In this document: piece by piece, positions 25,901 to 38,720 of the stretch
How the letters are laid out: the number at the start of each line of letters is the position of its first letter
Position numbering within the stretch: position 1 is the stretch's first letter
Position numbers and translations under genes: made by a program
Notes under the pieces: generated by a model
Seen by the model: only the letters and a program-made list of their open reading frames with translations
Database searches by the model: none
Told to the model about the DNA's origin: nothing
Assembly: GCA_036785705.1 (NCBI GenBank)
Contig: JAWUZG010000084.1
Coordinates: 17,187,501-17,251,500 of the forward strand
Reading direction: 5' to 3'
Source: Acanthornis magna
Lineage: Eukaryota > Chordata > Aves > Passeriformes > Acanthizidae
DNA length: 64,000 bases

Positions 25901-28900
25901 CAAATTGAAATAAGGATGTTCTCTAGTCACTCATTCAGGTACAACATATTAGACCCGATAGAATACAATCACACACTGCTTCCTAGAACTGGAGTCTAGT
26001 TGTGCAAATTCTGTTACTTTTCTCTTACCCTGAAGTCCTACTATCTTTTTAGACATTGTGCATAAGTGTGATTTAATGTGTTTATTAGATGCTTACTTGC
26101 TGTCATTCACTTCCTAACTAAAATTCCAGTCTTCGTAAATACTATTTTTTTATTATTAATTCAAGTACTTTATGAACTTGAGAGTAAACTGCTGGCTGTA
26201 TCACTGAGTTTTCCTTTTTCTTGCTTAAAGATGTGTCTTTTCTAAGCTTCTGATGCCTTATCTGCCTTTCATGAGTTATCAGATAACAGTTAAAAATTTG
26301 AGGCTGTTTCAGCCTCAGGTTATTTATTGTAAAATTCAACAGCATAAGTCAACTTCTGAAGAGAAAGTAGAAAACAGAAAACATAAAATTCTATTGCCTG
26401 TATTTTACCTTTCATTTAGCTTTCACCCTGAAGTGATGCAGACCCATGTAGAGTTTCTTAAAGTTTTTTCTTAAATTTTGTTTTCCATCCTTTCCTTGTG
26501 GCTGGCAAATACAATCACTTTGTCTTTTGCATTTGGGCTTAATCCTACCTTCACATATCCCTTCCTTTATAGTCAAAAAATTATTAGAACAGTTTAAGAA
26601 CTTGTTGAATCACTTGTATGTGGATTGCTAGCCAAAGCAATAATATCCCAAACTGAGGTGTTCTGAATAGCCCCAGAGAAATTCTGTTATTAAATTTAAG
26701 TAAATAGCCTATCCCCATGTTCTATCTTGATTTTATTCTTCCCCAGCCTATACTTCTGTATTTGAAATTTTTTGTTATCATATAGTCTATTGCTATAGAT
26801 AACATGTTAGGTAGCCTCAAAAGGCCTCATCTATAATAGTATCTTGGTTTATTGATCTATATGGTCCCACTGTTGCAAGACTCTTTTTTAATCTCCTAAA
26901 GACTTTCATCATGTCTCAAGTAAGCATCCCTGATGTACAAGGTGAAATTTCTTCATTTTCTGTATCTACTACTTATTAATCAGTCATTATCTTTGCATTA
27001 ATAGTGCAGCTTGCCAATTATTCTGTCAGATGTCCTCTTCCTAAAAGAAGTAGTTACACTGATCATATCTTAAGAATACACATCCTTCTTTGTTCCTTAT
27101 ATTTTTCGAAGACGTCTTTGAGTTATACTGTCTCCTGCTGTTTTGTGATCTGTTATCAGCAACTGCATTCCTCTGTCTCCTCTGTCTCCCCAAATACAGA
27201 TTTTAAATATCTCTCAGGGTCATTTGTATATATCTATCACAAACCTTTTCTCATATTACTTTAGAGTCCTTTTTAGATCATTAGTGATCTTTTTTTTTTT
27301 TTTAAATCCAAATTTCACTATAAATGTTTCAGATTTTTGTCCATATGTAATGGAATTTAGATTTAAAACATGCCTATGGGGAAGACATCTATTTAACACC
27401 ATTTATATACTGAGAAAAAAAGGATGATTTATGCTGGGATCTGACTTCAGTCTTGGTTACAGCTGTTGAGTACTAATGAAACCCTACATGGGCATATTTT
27501 GACTGTAAATTGTGATGGTGGCAAATTGTGAATAAGTGTTTAAATGGAGTTGATTTATACACACAGACTGAAATGCATAAAATACTACATTGATTTCAAT
27601 ATCTGAATTTCACAACTATGCCAGGAAACAGGAGATCAAATATGGAAGGGAAAGCTGGGTGTTCTAACAATATAGTGTAGATCTTTTGAAACAAAACCCC
27701 TTTCTAAATGTAGAAATTTACTGGAAAGTGGTAAGGTGAGGAGATATTTTATGGGTTGGGTTTTTTTAATTTTGGGGTTTTTTAGCATGTATACATATGT
27801 ATGCACTGTTTGAAAAGAGTTTGGGCTCTCACTGTTTTAATCTTAGTTGTCTCTTCTTTATCTGAATGCACAATCCCTTCTTTCTCACACAGTTGATGCT
27901 TTTCAGGTCTGATTTGCTGTCCTTTTGAAGAGGAGTAGGATAACGGCATCCCAAAGGTGTTACATAAGGAAACTGGGAAGCAGCCCTCATACTAGATAAA
28001 ATTATTGAGGCAATTATTCTGATTCATCAAAATCACCTAGAACCACACTGAGATATGCAATAGAAAAAAAATATATTCCTGACGGTGAAAGATGCATAAA
28101 CTTTGTTAAATACAAAACTTTATTTCTTCTAGATTTTCTATTTAAAGAAAGCTGCACCTATCTGATATATTTTTTCCTGCATGATGAAAACAAATTATCC
28201 TTTTTTTCACTCCAATCATATTCCTCCATAAGGATTTAGGTTTGGGGCTGTTCTTTCTCTGTAAGGATGGAACAGTGACTGTACTCTAGAGATTCTTCAG
28301 CCATTGAAGAAACAACTTGACAATTGTTACAGGTAGAATTTAAATGGATTTATTTTCATTGTCAAAGAGCCTTACAGAAAAGGAAGAGTAATATCACATG
28401 CAGATCTATTTTGTGGCATTGACTAAGCTCTTTTTCCTCTTGGTATAAGTTTGTAATAAATAAGATTCCATTTCCTAACAGCACTAATTAGAAAGTCAGA
28501 GAAAGAGCAGGAAACAGCAGAATGGTCCACACACACTTTTTGAAAGAAATTCTGAAAAAAACAGCAATATAAAAGAATACAAACTTCTTGCAATAGTTTG
28601 AGACATCCAAAGTGCTTTATAAGCTGCTTAGTAGCAAAGTATCAAATGAAAGAAAAAAGAATATGTAGGCTTTATCTTTGAAGAAAGAGATTGTTGTTAG
28701 CTGACAATTGAAATGAGTTGGGTAGTCTTAGTATAGTTCAAAGCATGAGTTTAGTGGGACTGCCTTTTTGAGAAAAGTTAGTAGACTTTGACCTTTACCT
28801 TCATCTCTTCCAGTTTCTTGTTGTAAAATAAAATACAGAACATGTCTATTTATAAAACAGATTTGTTATTTCTATAGGTCTTTGATAATACAGAAGAGGA

Positions 28901-30848
28901 TATACCTCAAGTCACTAAACTTCTGGCCTAGATGTCATTAATGCCATTGTCTAAAAGTTGCAACCAATAGCAAATATGAGTGAAATTAGATGTACAAAAA
29001 CAATAGAACCGTAGTGAGGGGGAGAGGGCAAAATTCTTCACTGTGCCATTTTCTTTTATTCATTTTAATAAAACAAACCCAGAAAAAATGCAAACAAACA
29101 GAAAAACAAAAAAGGAGATATTAATTTCATTGATTTACTCAGCAAAGCCAAATATTAGAGGACAAATGAAATTAGTAAGCATGCTTCAAACAGTATTTAG
29201 AAGAACCTGATTTGGAATTATACAGAGCATAAGTTTTTTTTGTTGTAGACAAGGAAAGAAGACTAGTTTAGTTATTAGAGCCTCTAGACAGGGGTTATAC
29301 AGGATGGAAATATATTTTGCCTTACTTTCCTGGTGTAGTATCTGGCTTTGAAAGCACTGGTGATTGAGCTTCTTGGAATATCTTTCTCTAACTTCACTCA
29401 TTAAAGGGCCTTCCAAACATTTCCTTGTGTTTCTCTAGACGCACAAAAAGCGTAAGCTGATGTCACATCATTTTTTCCAGTTTGTCTGGAAAACTAAATT
29501 CATAACACTATGGAACTTATTCATTGGAAAATGCTGCTTGATTCAGGGTAGATCATTCACGTCTGTTAATTCTCATCTGGGAATTTGTTGTTTTAATCTT
29601 AAATAGATATCAGATCAAAACTCTGAGAAGCCACAAAAATGCATATTTCCAGCATGTTTAGAATGGTAGTCCTTACTTTGGTGGGAAATCAACAAAAAAA
29701 AGATTGTGCTGTGCTGCTGATGATAAGCAATGCTGGCATCAAAACACAATTAGTTTTCAGTAATTCTTGTCTCCTGGATCAGGGCTTGCTTTTCTTTATC
29801 AGGACTGCCCAGTAAATTTCAGCAGATGTTCAAATTAAAAGAAGCAGCACATTTGTAGTGCAAAATTGGCTCTAAATTTTTAAGTTAGAAACACAAATGT
29901 TGATCCATCTCCTCCCAGAAAAGGGAGGGAAAAAAGCTTTGATTTCTCCAAATCATATTCCTCCCATCCTCCTTCCAATTCAGAACAGTAGCCCCATTCC
30001 CAAGATTAAATCCAAATACTGTCCATGGAGAACCTGACTTCCTATAGGTTATCTCTATATGACTTTATTGAAGTATGGACCTTAATCAGTACCCAATGTG
30101 ATACAGGAAAGAAATGCAGATTAGTGGCAATCCAGTAACACAACACCAGAGTTAGCTCTGCAAATGTTTAGCTATTGCTTAGTTACAGGTGGTGTGAGCT
30201 GAAACTGAATCAGAAAAGCAATTTAGTGAATGCATGGGTAGCACATTAAGGATATTAAAACTATAGGAACTTACATAAGAGGTTGAGACCTAATAATCAA
30301 TACAAAAAGCAAAGAATAAATGCTATGGAAAAAGTCATTATTTTCCAGCTTCTGTGTCATGTGAGATTTATTGCCTTTCTCTATCATCACTGCAGAGTTC
30401 TTCCTTTTTTTTTCATCTGGCCCTTTCAGTTTAAGTCTGTGGACTGTGTTTCAGGTGAACATTTATTGCTGGAAGTCAGCAAATTATGACAGCTGCTCTG
30501 ACAATCTTTCAGCTCATGACTGTCATCTCAATTTACAGTGAGGATATAGTGCAAGAATTAGGTTTAGAATGGAATAAAAAGTGATTATATTTTCCCTGAA
30601 GGAAATGTACCCACAGCTTCTATAACAGCTAGGTTCTCTGCACTGATAAAAGCCTTTGGAAGTAATTACATATAGGACACAGTCCACAGCATTTTACTTT
30701 CATATGCTATAAATAAGCCAGAATCAATAGTGAGTTGTAATAAAAAAGGCAGCATGTATTAATTTTACACAGTATAATATATTTTAGGAGATGTGCAAGC
30801 TGATAACAAACTCATTGCTCTGCAGGGGGGAAAGGCTTCTTGCAACAT
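22921..30848. other. Non-coding stretch, nothing recognised beyond simple runs
   Basis: About 8 kb of A/T-rich DNA. Small features are a 14-base T-run (27290-27303), a near-tandem 'attccaattt/atccaatt' patch (about 25480-25535), and a weak 'ccaaagtgctttataa' word near 28599-28614 that could be a MIR fragment. The longest open frame (24107-24484, -, 125 codons) has no recognisable domain. Confidence 0.55.
27290..27303. repeat. T14 homopolymer run
   Basis: Fourteen consecutive T residues. If this were the poly(A) tail of a minus-strand retrocopy the body would lie to the right, but no gene-like sequence is recognisable there. Confidence 0.9.
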
Positions 30849-31127
30849 TGACTCGTGAGTCAGACAATATTGTAGGAAGTGGCATTCTCTGTGCATATGC
30901 CACAGGTGCTTCCCTTAATCATTTCTCTCCTCATAGAAATCGCTGGGTTTAATTGCGCATCTTTGGAAAGAAATCTTGACCTTCATTTCCAGCAGCCTCA
31001 TGACGCAATCCTCCCTCTTACTCAGCTGCCCATCGCATCTCAGTAAGAGCTCCCGACTGCTGGATGATTGATTCAGCACACCAATGCTCAAGCTCCTGAC
31101 GCAGAAAGGCAAGGCTCCTTGCTCCTG
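30849..31127. promoter_or_regulatory. CpG-enriched tract with AP-1 motif, candidate regulatory element
   Basis: Seven CpGs occur within about 250 bp (near 30854, 30941, 30956, 31004, 31034, 31054 and 31100) in a neighbourhood where CpG is rare. At the left edge a consensus AP-1 heptamer TGAGTCA (30856-30862) abuts an inverted half-site TGACTC (30849-30854). The tract is not G/C-dense enough for a classic CpG island, and I see no TATA box or clear first exon. It may be a conserved or weakly methylated enhancer, or chance. Its right end runs into a MIR-like segment. Confidence 0.35.
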
Positions 31128-31200
31128 CCTTTTACAGGTGGGGAGCAGAGGCTCAGATGAATGAAACACCTCAGACCTCATCATCAAGTAATTCAGAAGG
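31128..31200 (+). repeat. MIR-like fragment (3' half of the core)
   Basis: The sequence 'ttttacaggtgggga' followed by 'gaggctcaga' matches the MIR block 'ttttacagatggggaaactgaggctcaga' with few changes, and a poorer match continues for about 40 bp. Only this part is recognisable. The longest open frame of the window (31157-31579, +, 140 codons) begins within it, which argues against that frame being a conserved gene. Confidence 0.45.
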
Positions 31201-34042
31201 ACTAATGAATATTCTAAACTTAAGGAAGACTGAAATGGGATTTTGTTTTAAGCTAGGCATGTCTTTTGCGGAAAGCTGCTGCTTCAATGTAAGAAAGTTG
31301 TCATGGAGCTTCCTAAATGAATGCATGCAAGCATACACACAGACACACAACACTCCGTCTCATTTATACAGTGAACTCCAAGCTGGATCATGGTCTATGT
31401 TTAAAACAACTGTAAATAGGAGAATTAATAACGAAAACATTAGGGATGGGGAAGACAATTCTGGTTCATTTAGTCTTGAAGTCCATTCAAGGTCATTTGA
31501 AAAAAATAATCCCATAGAAGTAGAAACAGAATCTACCAGAAATCTCTGTCTAGGCAAAGTCAAGGCTATGCTACATTAAAGATAGGATAGTAACGTATGG
31601 AAAGAGAAAATTTTGTAAAGGATAAAGAGCCTGAGGTCCAAATCAGAAAAGAGGATTTAACAACAATATGTGCTTTTATTTACACAGTATTTTTCACTGT
31701 TGTCGCGTTTGAGAAACATGCACCTTTGTCCTTGGATTCAGATTAAATTATTTACAGCTAAGTATTTCTCCTTTCTCCAACCCTCTGTTAGCTGCAGTAG
31801 ATTCCTCCTTGCACATGGGCTTGAAATCACAGACCTTAAATGTTCACCAGTCCCACACACTCAGTTATCAAAACAGGATAAAAATCTTGCTCACTGGTTT
31901 CACTGGACTCAGACTATGTTTGTGGGGGTTCATGTTTCTACCTAATTTACCAGAAATAAGAGCATGAGGAATCATTGCTACTGCAGTTTTTGAATTGGCA
32001 GATGACGACACAACACTGTGTTGCTTCATTGTTGCTCTAATATCATCAATTTCAATGCAGTTATGCTGGCATGAAGTAGGATCAGTACACTGGTGAATCA
32101 GGTGCAGAAAATATAAGGCCCTTAGCTGTAGGGAATAGTAATTAAACTTAGTCATAGTTATGGTTTTTTAAATGGAGATATATAACATTTTCAATAAAAT
32201 TGATTTGTAGTGACTCAGTAGCAAGGCTATCAAGTATTCTCAACTATTGTTTTAGCTATATTGATTTTTTTTCAATTTAAAATTTTCTGGTTTTCTTAAT
32301 ATTTCCTTATGTTTCCTGATTCCCTAGAAAACTTTTCCATGGAGTTCCAGCTACCTACATAGAAAAAGCAACTTACTGTAAGTGTATCTTCATTCCATGT
32401 TTCCCATTTAGCAGAGTAAAGAAAAAAACCAAAACCAAACTCCAAAATATTAAGTTTTACACCAAATGTGCATGTTAATGGAAACAGCAGTACACACTTC
32501 AATGTGCCAGAGAATTTGTATGTGGAAGAGTACTTTGACTCAGAGCAGTGTTTTTTTAAGCATGAGTTTGGCTTTGAACTTCAAGGATCTAAAAACAAGT
32601 TAAGCATGTTTTTACTTTCCTCTCCTGAGTGGAAAAGCAGGGTTTCAGCAAGAAGCCAATGGTAACAAGATTCATTTTTGATAAAAATTAAGAACAGGTT
32701 TTTTTGTTTATATGTCCAACATCTCTTCCTCTCTCCTCCTCAATAAAATAAGTCTTTTGCTTTCTTTAAAATAAACAACAAAAAACCCAAAACCAAAGAA
32801 AGCTTGAATACAGTTCATTGAATAATGTCCCTGAGTAGCCAGGCATACAGTGAAAGCTGGTGCAGTCTAAGACTGGAGCAAGCAAGTCTGGGAAGAGCTG
32901 AAAGAATGAAAAATGAGATGGAGTTCCTTTTGCTATTCAGAAGGAAACTTTGCCTTTGCTGTCTCGTGTCAATTGTTAGATTGTCACTGGGTGGCACTCA
33001 CTTGCAAATTCATTGATTTGTACAAATAAATGAACAGTAACAATTAATTACACACTCCGTGAGTACAACTCAGTTGGAAGGCAGAAGCTGTGCAGAGTTG
33101 CACAGGCCCCCTACCCCCCATCATTCCTGCTGTGTGATCAGGATCCTTATTAACTCACCAGGCAATCTTTGGTGATTCCTCCTAGCTATATTTTCTTACT
33201 CTTTTGATCATGAACACAGAGCCTGGCTGAGTTCAATGAAGCCATCCAGCAGCCTGACTGTGTGCAGCCTTTGGGGAAAAAAGTCACTAGTGCCATTAGA
33301 TGTGCCCCATATGAAATTCCTGCATTTTATATTGTCTGGATAAATTGTTTCTCTGCTTCCTCAGAGGACTTGATGAACATATAGATATATAGATATGCAA
33401 TATCTAATATATGTAACTTATACAATCTATTAAGTATATGTGTAATATATATGCCATAGGGCATATGGAAAGCTATATTCTGATCTCTGAATTGTAGCTC
33501 TCAGCTCCCACATGAAAGAACTTGAAAAGGTTAGGTCAGGCTTTTAGACAAGAAATTTCAAAGCTGTTGACATACCTCATCAGCTCTCAGACTCTAAGGA
33601 CAGGGTCGGTTTTCCATCTAGGTAACTTTTAAAGGGGAGCTAGACCTGTGACCTGTATGGTCAAACCAAAGGGCTTTCAGATATGATGAAAGATATAGGT
33701 GATGATCTGGGTGTTCCTGCAAGATGTTCTGATTTCTTTGAAGCAGTTTGAGAGCTGAGAACTAGGCAGAGAAAGCATGTCCTGTATAACTCTTTGGGAA
33801 AAGGTTCAAGGGAGTTTTATTGCTCTCTTTGCTGCTGACTTCACAGCCAGCTGGGAAGAAGCATCAGAAAGTGGAGGTGAGAAGGTGTTAAGGAGAGGCC
33901 AGACTCAACAACAGCAGGGCATCAGGATAATTTTGTATAATGGAAGTCCAACATTCTTGACATATAAAAGATCAGAAGCCATAGGTGAACCTACATTTTC
34001 AGCCTGGCCACACTACTTAGAGGCTCAGTTAGTCTGACTTGG
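31201..34042. other. Non-coding stretch, nothing recognised
   Basis: The sequence has no recognised element. A patch rich in ATAGAT and TATA words lies at about 33378-33455. A CTCF-like word, tcactgggtggcactc (32984-32999), differs from the core motif at two positions and is not counted as a site. Open frames of up to 95 codons lack motifs; the 140-codon frame that starts at 31157 runs into this stretch and is treated as chance. Confidence 0.55.
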
Positions 34043-34632
34043 TGTTCTGCTTTGGCTGGGGCAGAGTTCATTTTCTTCATAGTGTCTGGTATGAGAGACT
34101 ATGTTTTGGATTTGTGCTGGAAACAGAGCTGGTAATACAGGCATGGTTTTTTACTGCTGAGCAGCACTTCCACACAGTCAAGGCCTTTTCTGCCTCTCAC
34201 CTCATCCCACCAGTGAGTAGGCTGGGGTTGCACAAGGATTTGGGAGGCGACGCAGGCAGAATAGCTGATCCCAAGTGGCCAAAGGGACATTACAGACCGT
34301 GTGGTGCCATGCTCAGCATATAAAGCCAGGGGAAGAAGAAAAAGGAAGGGACTTTCAGGGTGATGGCATTTGTTTTCCCCAGCAACTATTAGAAGTGGTA
34401 GAGCTCTGCTGTCCTGGGGATTGCTGAACATCTGTCTGCCCATCAGAAGTACTGAATTAATACCTTGTTTTATTTTGCTTGTGTGCATGACTTTTGCTTT
34501 ACCTATTGATCCATTTTTTTCTCAATCCATGAGTTTTCCTACTTTTTCCTTCTCCCTTCTGTCCCACATCCCACCAGAAGGGAGGGAGCTGCTGTGTGGG
34601 GCTGGGTTGCTGGCTGGGTTTAAACCACAGCC
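34043..34632 (+). mobile_element. Near-complete solo LTR of an avian endogenous retrovirus (ERVL-like)
   Basis: The 5' end 'tgttctgctttggctgggg' and the 3' end 'gctgggtttaaaccac' are the terminal blocks of an LTR family abundant in birds. In between are, in order, the U3 words 'tgctgagcagcacttccaca' and 'ggctggggttgcacaaggat', the run 'gctcagcatataaagccagg' holding a TATA box, and an R/U5 part ending in pyrimidine-rich 'ttccttctcccttctgtccc'. About 590 bp fits a full-length LTR. The flanking pentamers cttgg (34038-34042) and ctggg (34633-34637) differ at one base, as for an old 5-bp target-site duplication. There is no primer-binding site, polypurine tract or internal region, so it is a solo LTR left by recombination. 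Open frames inside it (34039-34323 and 34370-34702 +; 34099-34488 -) are shadows. It is probably inactive given its divergence. Confidence 0.88.
34319..34324 (+). promoter_or_regulatory. TATA box of the plus-strand LTR
   Basis: TATAAA lies in 'agcatataaagccagg', at the position expected between U3 and R in this LTR family. Transcription would start roughly 25-30 bases downstream if the LTR were active; nothing here shows that it is. Confidence 0.7.
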
Positions 34633-34637
34633 CTGGG

Positions 34638-35499
34638 TTATGGAAACTACGGCTTTATTTAAAGCTGTGATAAATATTCTGATGATCCTTCCAGTATTCT
34701 AAGCTGAACACTCAGAACATGAGCTGCAATTGCCTTCTTTAATTCTAATTATATTCCTTACCTAAATTGGAAAACCTATAGTAAAACAATCTTTCAAGCC
34801 CTTCGCTTCATGATTTAAGTTCAGTGACAGGGGTAGATTACTGCAGCATACCTTATTTTTTGTTGGATATTGTATTCATCTTCTATCCGAACCTGTCAAA
34901 AGTAGTTTGAAAAAATAAAGTGCAGTAACTGGCTGAAGCCTAAAAAGCTCTCCCTTATGAATTGTGGTGTTTTGCCATCTGATGAATGATTTTATTTGTA
35001 TTCAGTTCATTTTTTGTTATCTCTGATATCTTTTACCCGCAGTGTTTGTTGTGCTTAAGGCACCAGTAGAATGTTCATGAAAATATTCAGCTATAACTCT
35101 ATTCAGTCAATAGAGGTGTTTTTCCTTCCCATTACCTACCACAGTGCTGACATTTTATTGCTTGCTGAGATAGGAGACAACAAGAGGGAAAATTGAGTCA
35201 TTTAATTCCCATATCTAAAAATAAAACTCCCAAGAATGCTTTGCAGAAGAACAAGTAATTGCTGCAGAATTCACAAGCTCTATTGTTCCTTGAAGGAAGA
35301 ATATTCTGGAGATGAAATATTTGGAAATTAATAACTGTTTGTGATGTTACAGGTCTGTTGAAATGCTTAAACTTTCCTATGTCCTTTCTATTAAAGGATG
35401 TCATTACCTGATGTCAGTTAGACAGGTATATAAATGTATTGTGACATTTTAAATGCTTTTATCATTGCAGTTGTAGAAATCTTCACATGCATTAACAAG
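34638..35499. other. Non-coding stretch, nothing recognised
   Basis: Unique A/T-rich sequence between the solo LTR and the next MIR relic, with no exon, RNA gene or repeat that I can name. Confidence 0.55.
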
Positions 35500-35655
35500 T
35501 CCAGCTTTCCAGCAACCTGAAAGGTAGGGCAGTGTCTCCCATTGCAAACAGGAATGAAGGAGTGGTATATTGAACAATTTGGTCAAGGTCACGCAGTAAG
35601 TCTGTGGCTATACCAGATGAACCCAGATTTCTTGATCACTCAAAGAACCAAACTC
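35500..35655 (+). repeat. MIR-like ancient SINE relic, sense orientation
   Basis: The segment 'aacctgaaaggtaggg' (consensus aaccctgtgaggtaggt) is followed about 70 bp later by 'ggtcaaggtcacgcagtaag' (consensus cccaaggtcacacagctagtaag). Then come 'tctgtggcta' and 'gaacccagatttcttgatca' (consensus gaacccaggtcttcctgactc). This ordered series is the 3' half of MIR. The middle, where 'ttttacagatgaggaaactg' should lie, is badly decayed. Boundaries are approximate. Confidence 0.7.
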
Positions 35656-38630
35656 CTCTCTATACAATGAGACAAATTACATACTTTGCCAAGTCTAAAT
35701 CCGTAATTATGCAACACAAAGATCATTATGCTCTGAAATACACAGACTTCTACTACACTTCTAGTCAGCCTTACCATGTTTTGAAAAGAGAGCTGTAAAG
35801 CTGGTGTAGCCACCAGTTGCCATGGTGAGTAAGGAATAAAGATTGTCTTACTGCTTCTAAAAATATGTTTGCAATGAGCATGGAGAAATCCAAAAAAGTA
35901 GAAAAACTGAGACAAAGTGGCTGCTAACTATTATTCATGTAAACCCTAGACCCTTCTCTGAAATCTTGAGCTATTAGAAGCTTTTATATTCAATCTTTAC
36001 TGGGAATACAGCATCTGAAAACCAGTTTATTTTTTTAATTTTAGTCAGATTTATGCAGACTCTGTCGAAGTTAGGAACAGTCTTGGATTGTTTCTGAAGT
36101 CTGGGAGCTGTCAGAAGCTCTATTCAAAGCCCTGTGGAAATGGTAGGTGGCTAGAAAAGAGGTGGATTAAAAGAGCTCTACAGAGAAAACCATTTGAAAT
36201 GCACCCTTATAAAACCTAGGATTTTGCTGCAGTCTTGAGCACCATCTACTGGACCTCTATTTGCTGACTCATTGTTGCTTACATGTCAACACAAGACAGC
36301 ATCAGGGCTATTTGTGTTGGAGACTTTGCCCTGCCATCAAGGTCCTTTTGTCCCTTAAATCAGGCAGGTGAACAAGTGCAGAAATCCACTTTTGCTGCGC
36401 TGGCAGGATGCAAGCAGTATCTTCTCTCTTGAGTTAGTGAGGTGAAACAAATGCAGCATGGTGGAATCCAGGATCTGTCCCACAATGTAGCAATGAGCTC
36501 TTCATGGGTTGTTAATTCTGAACTTCTGTTGCCTATTCTCTTTCACATACACAAAATGTCAGACAGAACAGACAGGATATACTTCATTCTCTGTCATGTC
36601 AGAGTTTCTGCCAAGGCAGAAGAACTGTTGCAAGACAATTTTTTGCAAGATTGTAGACTCACAGGGATTGGGAATCAGGTTTTGACTGTGAATTTGGTCG
36701 AAAATTCTGCTGGGTTTCATGGTTGAGGTCCACTTTGGGTTTTGTTTTTTACTTTCTTTTCTCCCCAAGGCAGGTTATGTGCATAAAATAATCTGTTCAT
36801 CTAAATGGTATTATTTCTTTAAAAAATCACTGAAAGTATGACCCTTATTTTCTGTGAAGCGTTGACAATTTTTCAATAGACACTGATAAATCCTGAATCT
36901 GTGTTTGCTCATGCATCCAGCCATGTGCTAATATAGAAATGGCTTTTTACTTAGTATTTTTCTTATGAGCTCACTAAAATTTTCTCTATCCAAAAGTGAC
37001 TACTGTTTTGGAAAAAGCAGATATCAGTGCAGACATTCAATCTAAGATCTGGTTTAACCTCACAGGTTACCTTATAAATATGTGACAACAAACAGTATCC
37101 TAGGTTCTGCCTTCCAAAAGCTTTTATCCTTAGTGAGAATATCGGATCTGCAGGAAGAGCATTTCTTCTCCCTCTATTTCAAGGGATAGTTCCACAAAAT
37201 GAAAAGAAGTGCAGGCAGGATTCACTCCTTGGGATGAACTTAAAAAGTGGACCACTGGGCTCCTCTTTCCACGTACCAGTTTCATTATTGCTTCAGTCAA
37301 CAGAAGTGTGCTTAAAATGTGCTCTCTGGAGGCAATGGGAAATTATGAAGTACAAGATTAATAGGTCTGTCCCAAATGAATACTCCTTTGTCCCAGCAGC
37401 AGCTATCACCTCTCATGTGCATTTTAATTCCTGGTCCTGGATCACTGTGATATTTTCTCCTCTGTTTAGAACAACTATTAGCTTATTTGCTGCTCTACCC
37501 CCGCTATCAAAGGAGAAACCCAACACCCAAAAAAGAAACTAATGGAAACAGTCTCTCCAGAGAAGGGGCATCAGGAGCTCTTCCCTTACTACATTTGAAT
37601 TCTATTGTTACTTATACATATGAATCACACACAGGAGCAGTAAGCCCTGACACTTCCAGGTCTATACCATTCTATATTGTCTTCATTTACTTGTTGCTTT
37701 AAAGCAGGGATAAGAAGACTTGTTATCTTGCCAAATGGAAGGTACAGACTGCAATTTAGCAGAGATAACCAAAATTAAAACATCAAAGAGAAATAAGGAG
37801 ATTTCTGTCTTTCCCATTAATCCCTAATCATTTTGCCTCTTATCGGTTATTTAACCAATGAATTTATGTTCCAGGTTTGAGCAGCTGCAGGGAGCAAGGG
37901 CTGGGAAAGGAGAGTGCTTGAAAGTGGCATCTGTCTGTTAGTGGTAATTAAGCCAAAATATGCAAAGTTTTAGAGTTCTAACTGCTCCCGTTAAGCTGTT
38001 GATGAGCAGTAAAATCTCTGATTAAATTTTAAGCGTAGGGAAATGGGCCAGGCTCCTGACATGGGGAGGCTGCCAGAGTGGAGCATGGGCAATTACACGT
38101 GCTGCCTGCCTTTGCTAGAGTGGAGACAATGCACTGGCAGGTTCTGACTGTCCCAGCCAGCATCACCTCACCACTGCTCCAGGGCTCCATTCCATGTGAG
38201 TGCCAGCCCCCAAAACAGCAACCATTTACAGCATGGCGAAGACATACACCATGGGGCTGAACGGTTTTTGCACAGCCTTATTTTACCAATATACATGCAC
38301 ATCACAACCAGGGCTTTTAAATTTTTTGTTCCTGCTTGCTCTCTCGAATCACGTGGATTTCTTGGTCAAATGACAATGTACTGGTGGATACGTACCCATC
38401 TCAGAATGGTAACTGTTAATTAATTAATGTTTTTGTAGCACTCTGAAAACCCGAAAACACTGCTTAAATTCAGTTAATTGTTATCCCAGTTTACATCAGT
38501 ATTAATTATCATTATCTAACTTAGCCCTCCTCCTCCAGCACTCCTGTCAGGCTCCCATTCCTTCTGTCCTAACCATTCACCTCCTGGAATGAACCAGAGG
38601 CATCATTCCCTAACATGTGACATGTCATGA
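35656..38630. other. Non-coding stretch with one CTCF-like site
   Basis: I recognise no gene or transposon here. A good CTCF-like core lies at 36237-36252. The open frame 37234-37542 (+, 102 codons) has no domain and no conserved splice context. Confidence 0.55.
36237..36252 (-). promoter_or_regulatory. CTCF-like core motif
   Basis: On the minus strand this reads ccagtagatggtgctc. It matches the CTCF core (CCASYAGRKGGCRSY) at all but one of the strongly constrained positions, where T replaces C. Motif matches of this quality occur by chance, so binding is not implied. Confidence 0.35.
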
Positions 38631-38720
38631 AGCTCTGTGAGTAATGAATGAGCCCATTACAACTTTACAGTAGAGGAAACAGGTTAATCCTTTGTCAAAT
38701 CAGTGCACACAGTGTCCTCC
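38631..38720 (+). repeat. MIR-like SINE relic, sense orientation
   Basis: The order 'agctctgtgagtaatgaat' - 'agcccattacaactttacag' - 'tagaggaaacaggttaa' - 'tttgtcaaatcagtgcacacagtg' follows MIR (aaccctgtgaggtaggta - agccccattttacag - atgaggaaactgaggttaa - cttgcccaaggtcacacag). About 90 bp is recognisable. Small insertions break the match, as expected for a very old copy. Confidence 0.65.

Noticed and set aside
31157..31579. Longest open frame (140 codons, +), with frames also open on the minus strand
   Set aside because: Composition is unremarkable, no domain is visible, it begins within a MIR-like fragment, and no splice or promoter context supports it. A frame of this length is expected by chance in 64 kb.
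32984..32999. Third CTCF-like word
   Set aside because: Two departures from constrained core positions; too weak to list as a site.
34099..34488. 129-codon minus-strand frame resembling the frame at 63094-63468
   Set aside because: The resemblance is real but is due to both lying in copies of the same LTR; LTRs do not encode this protein.
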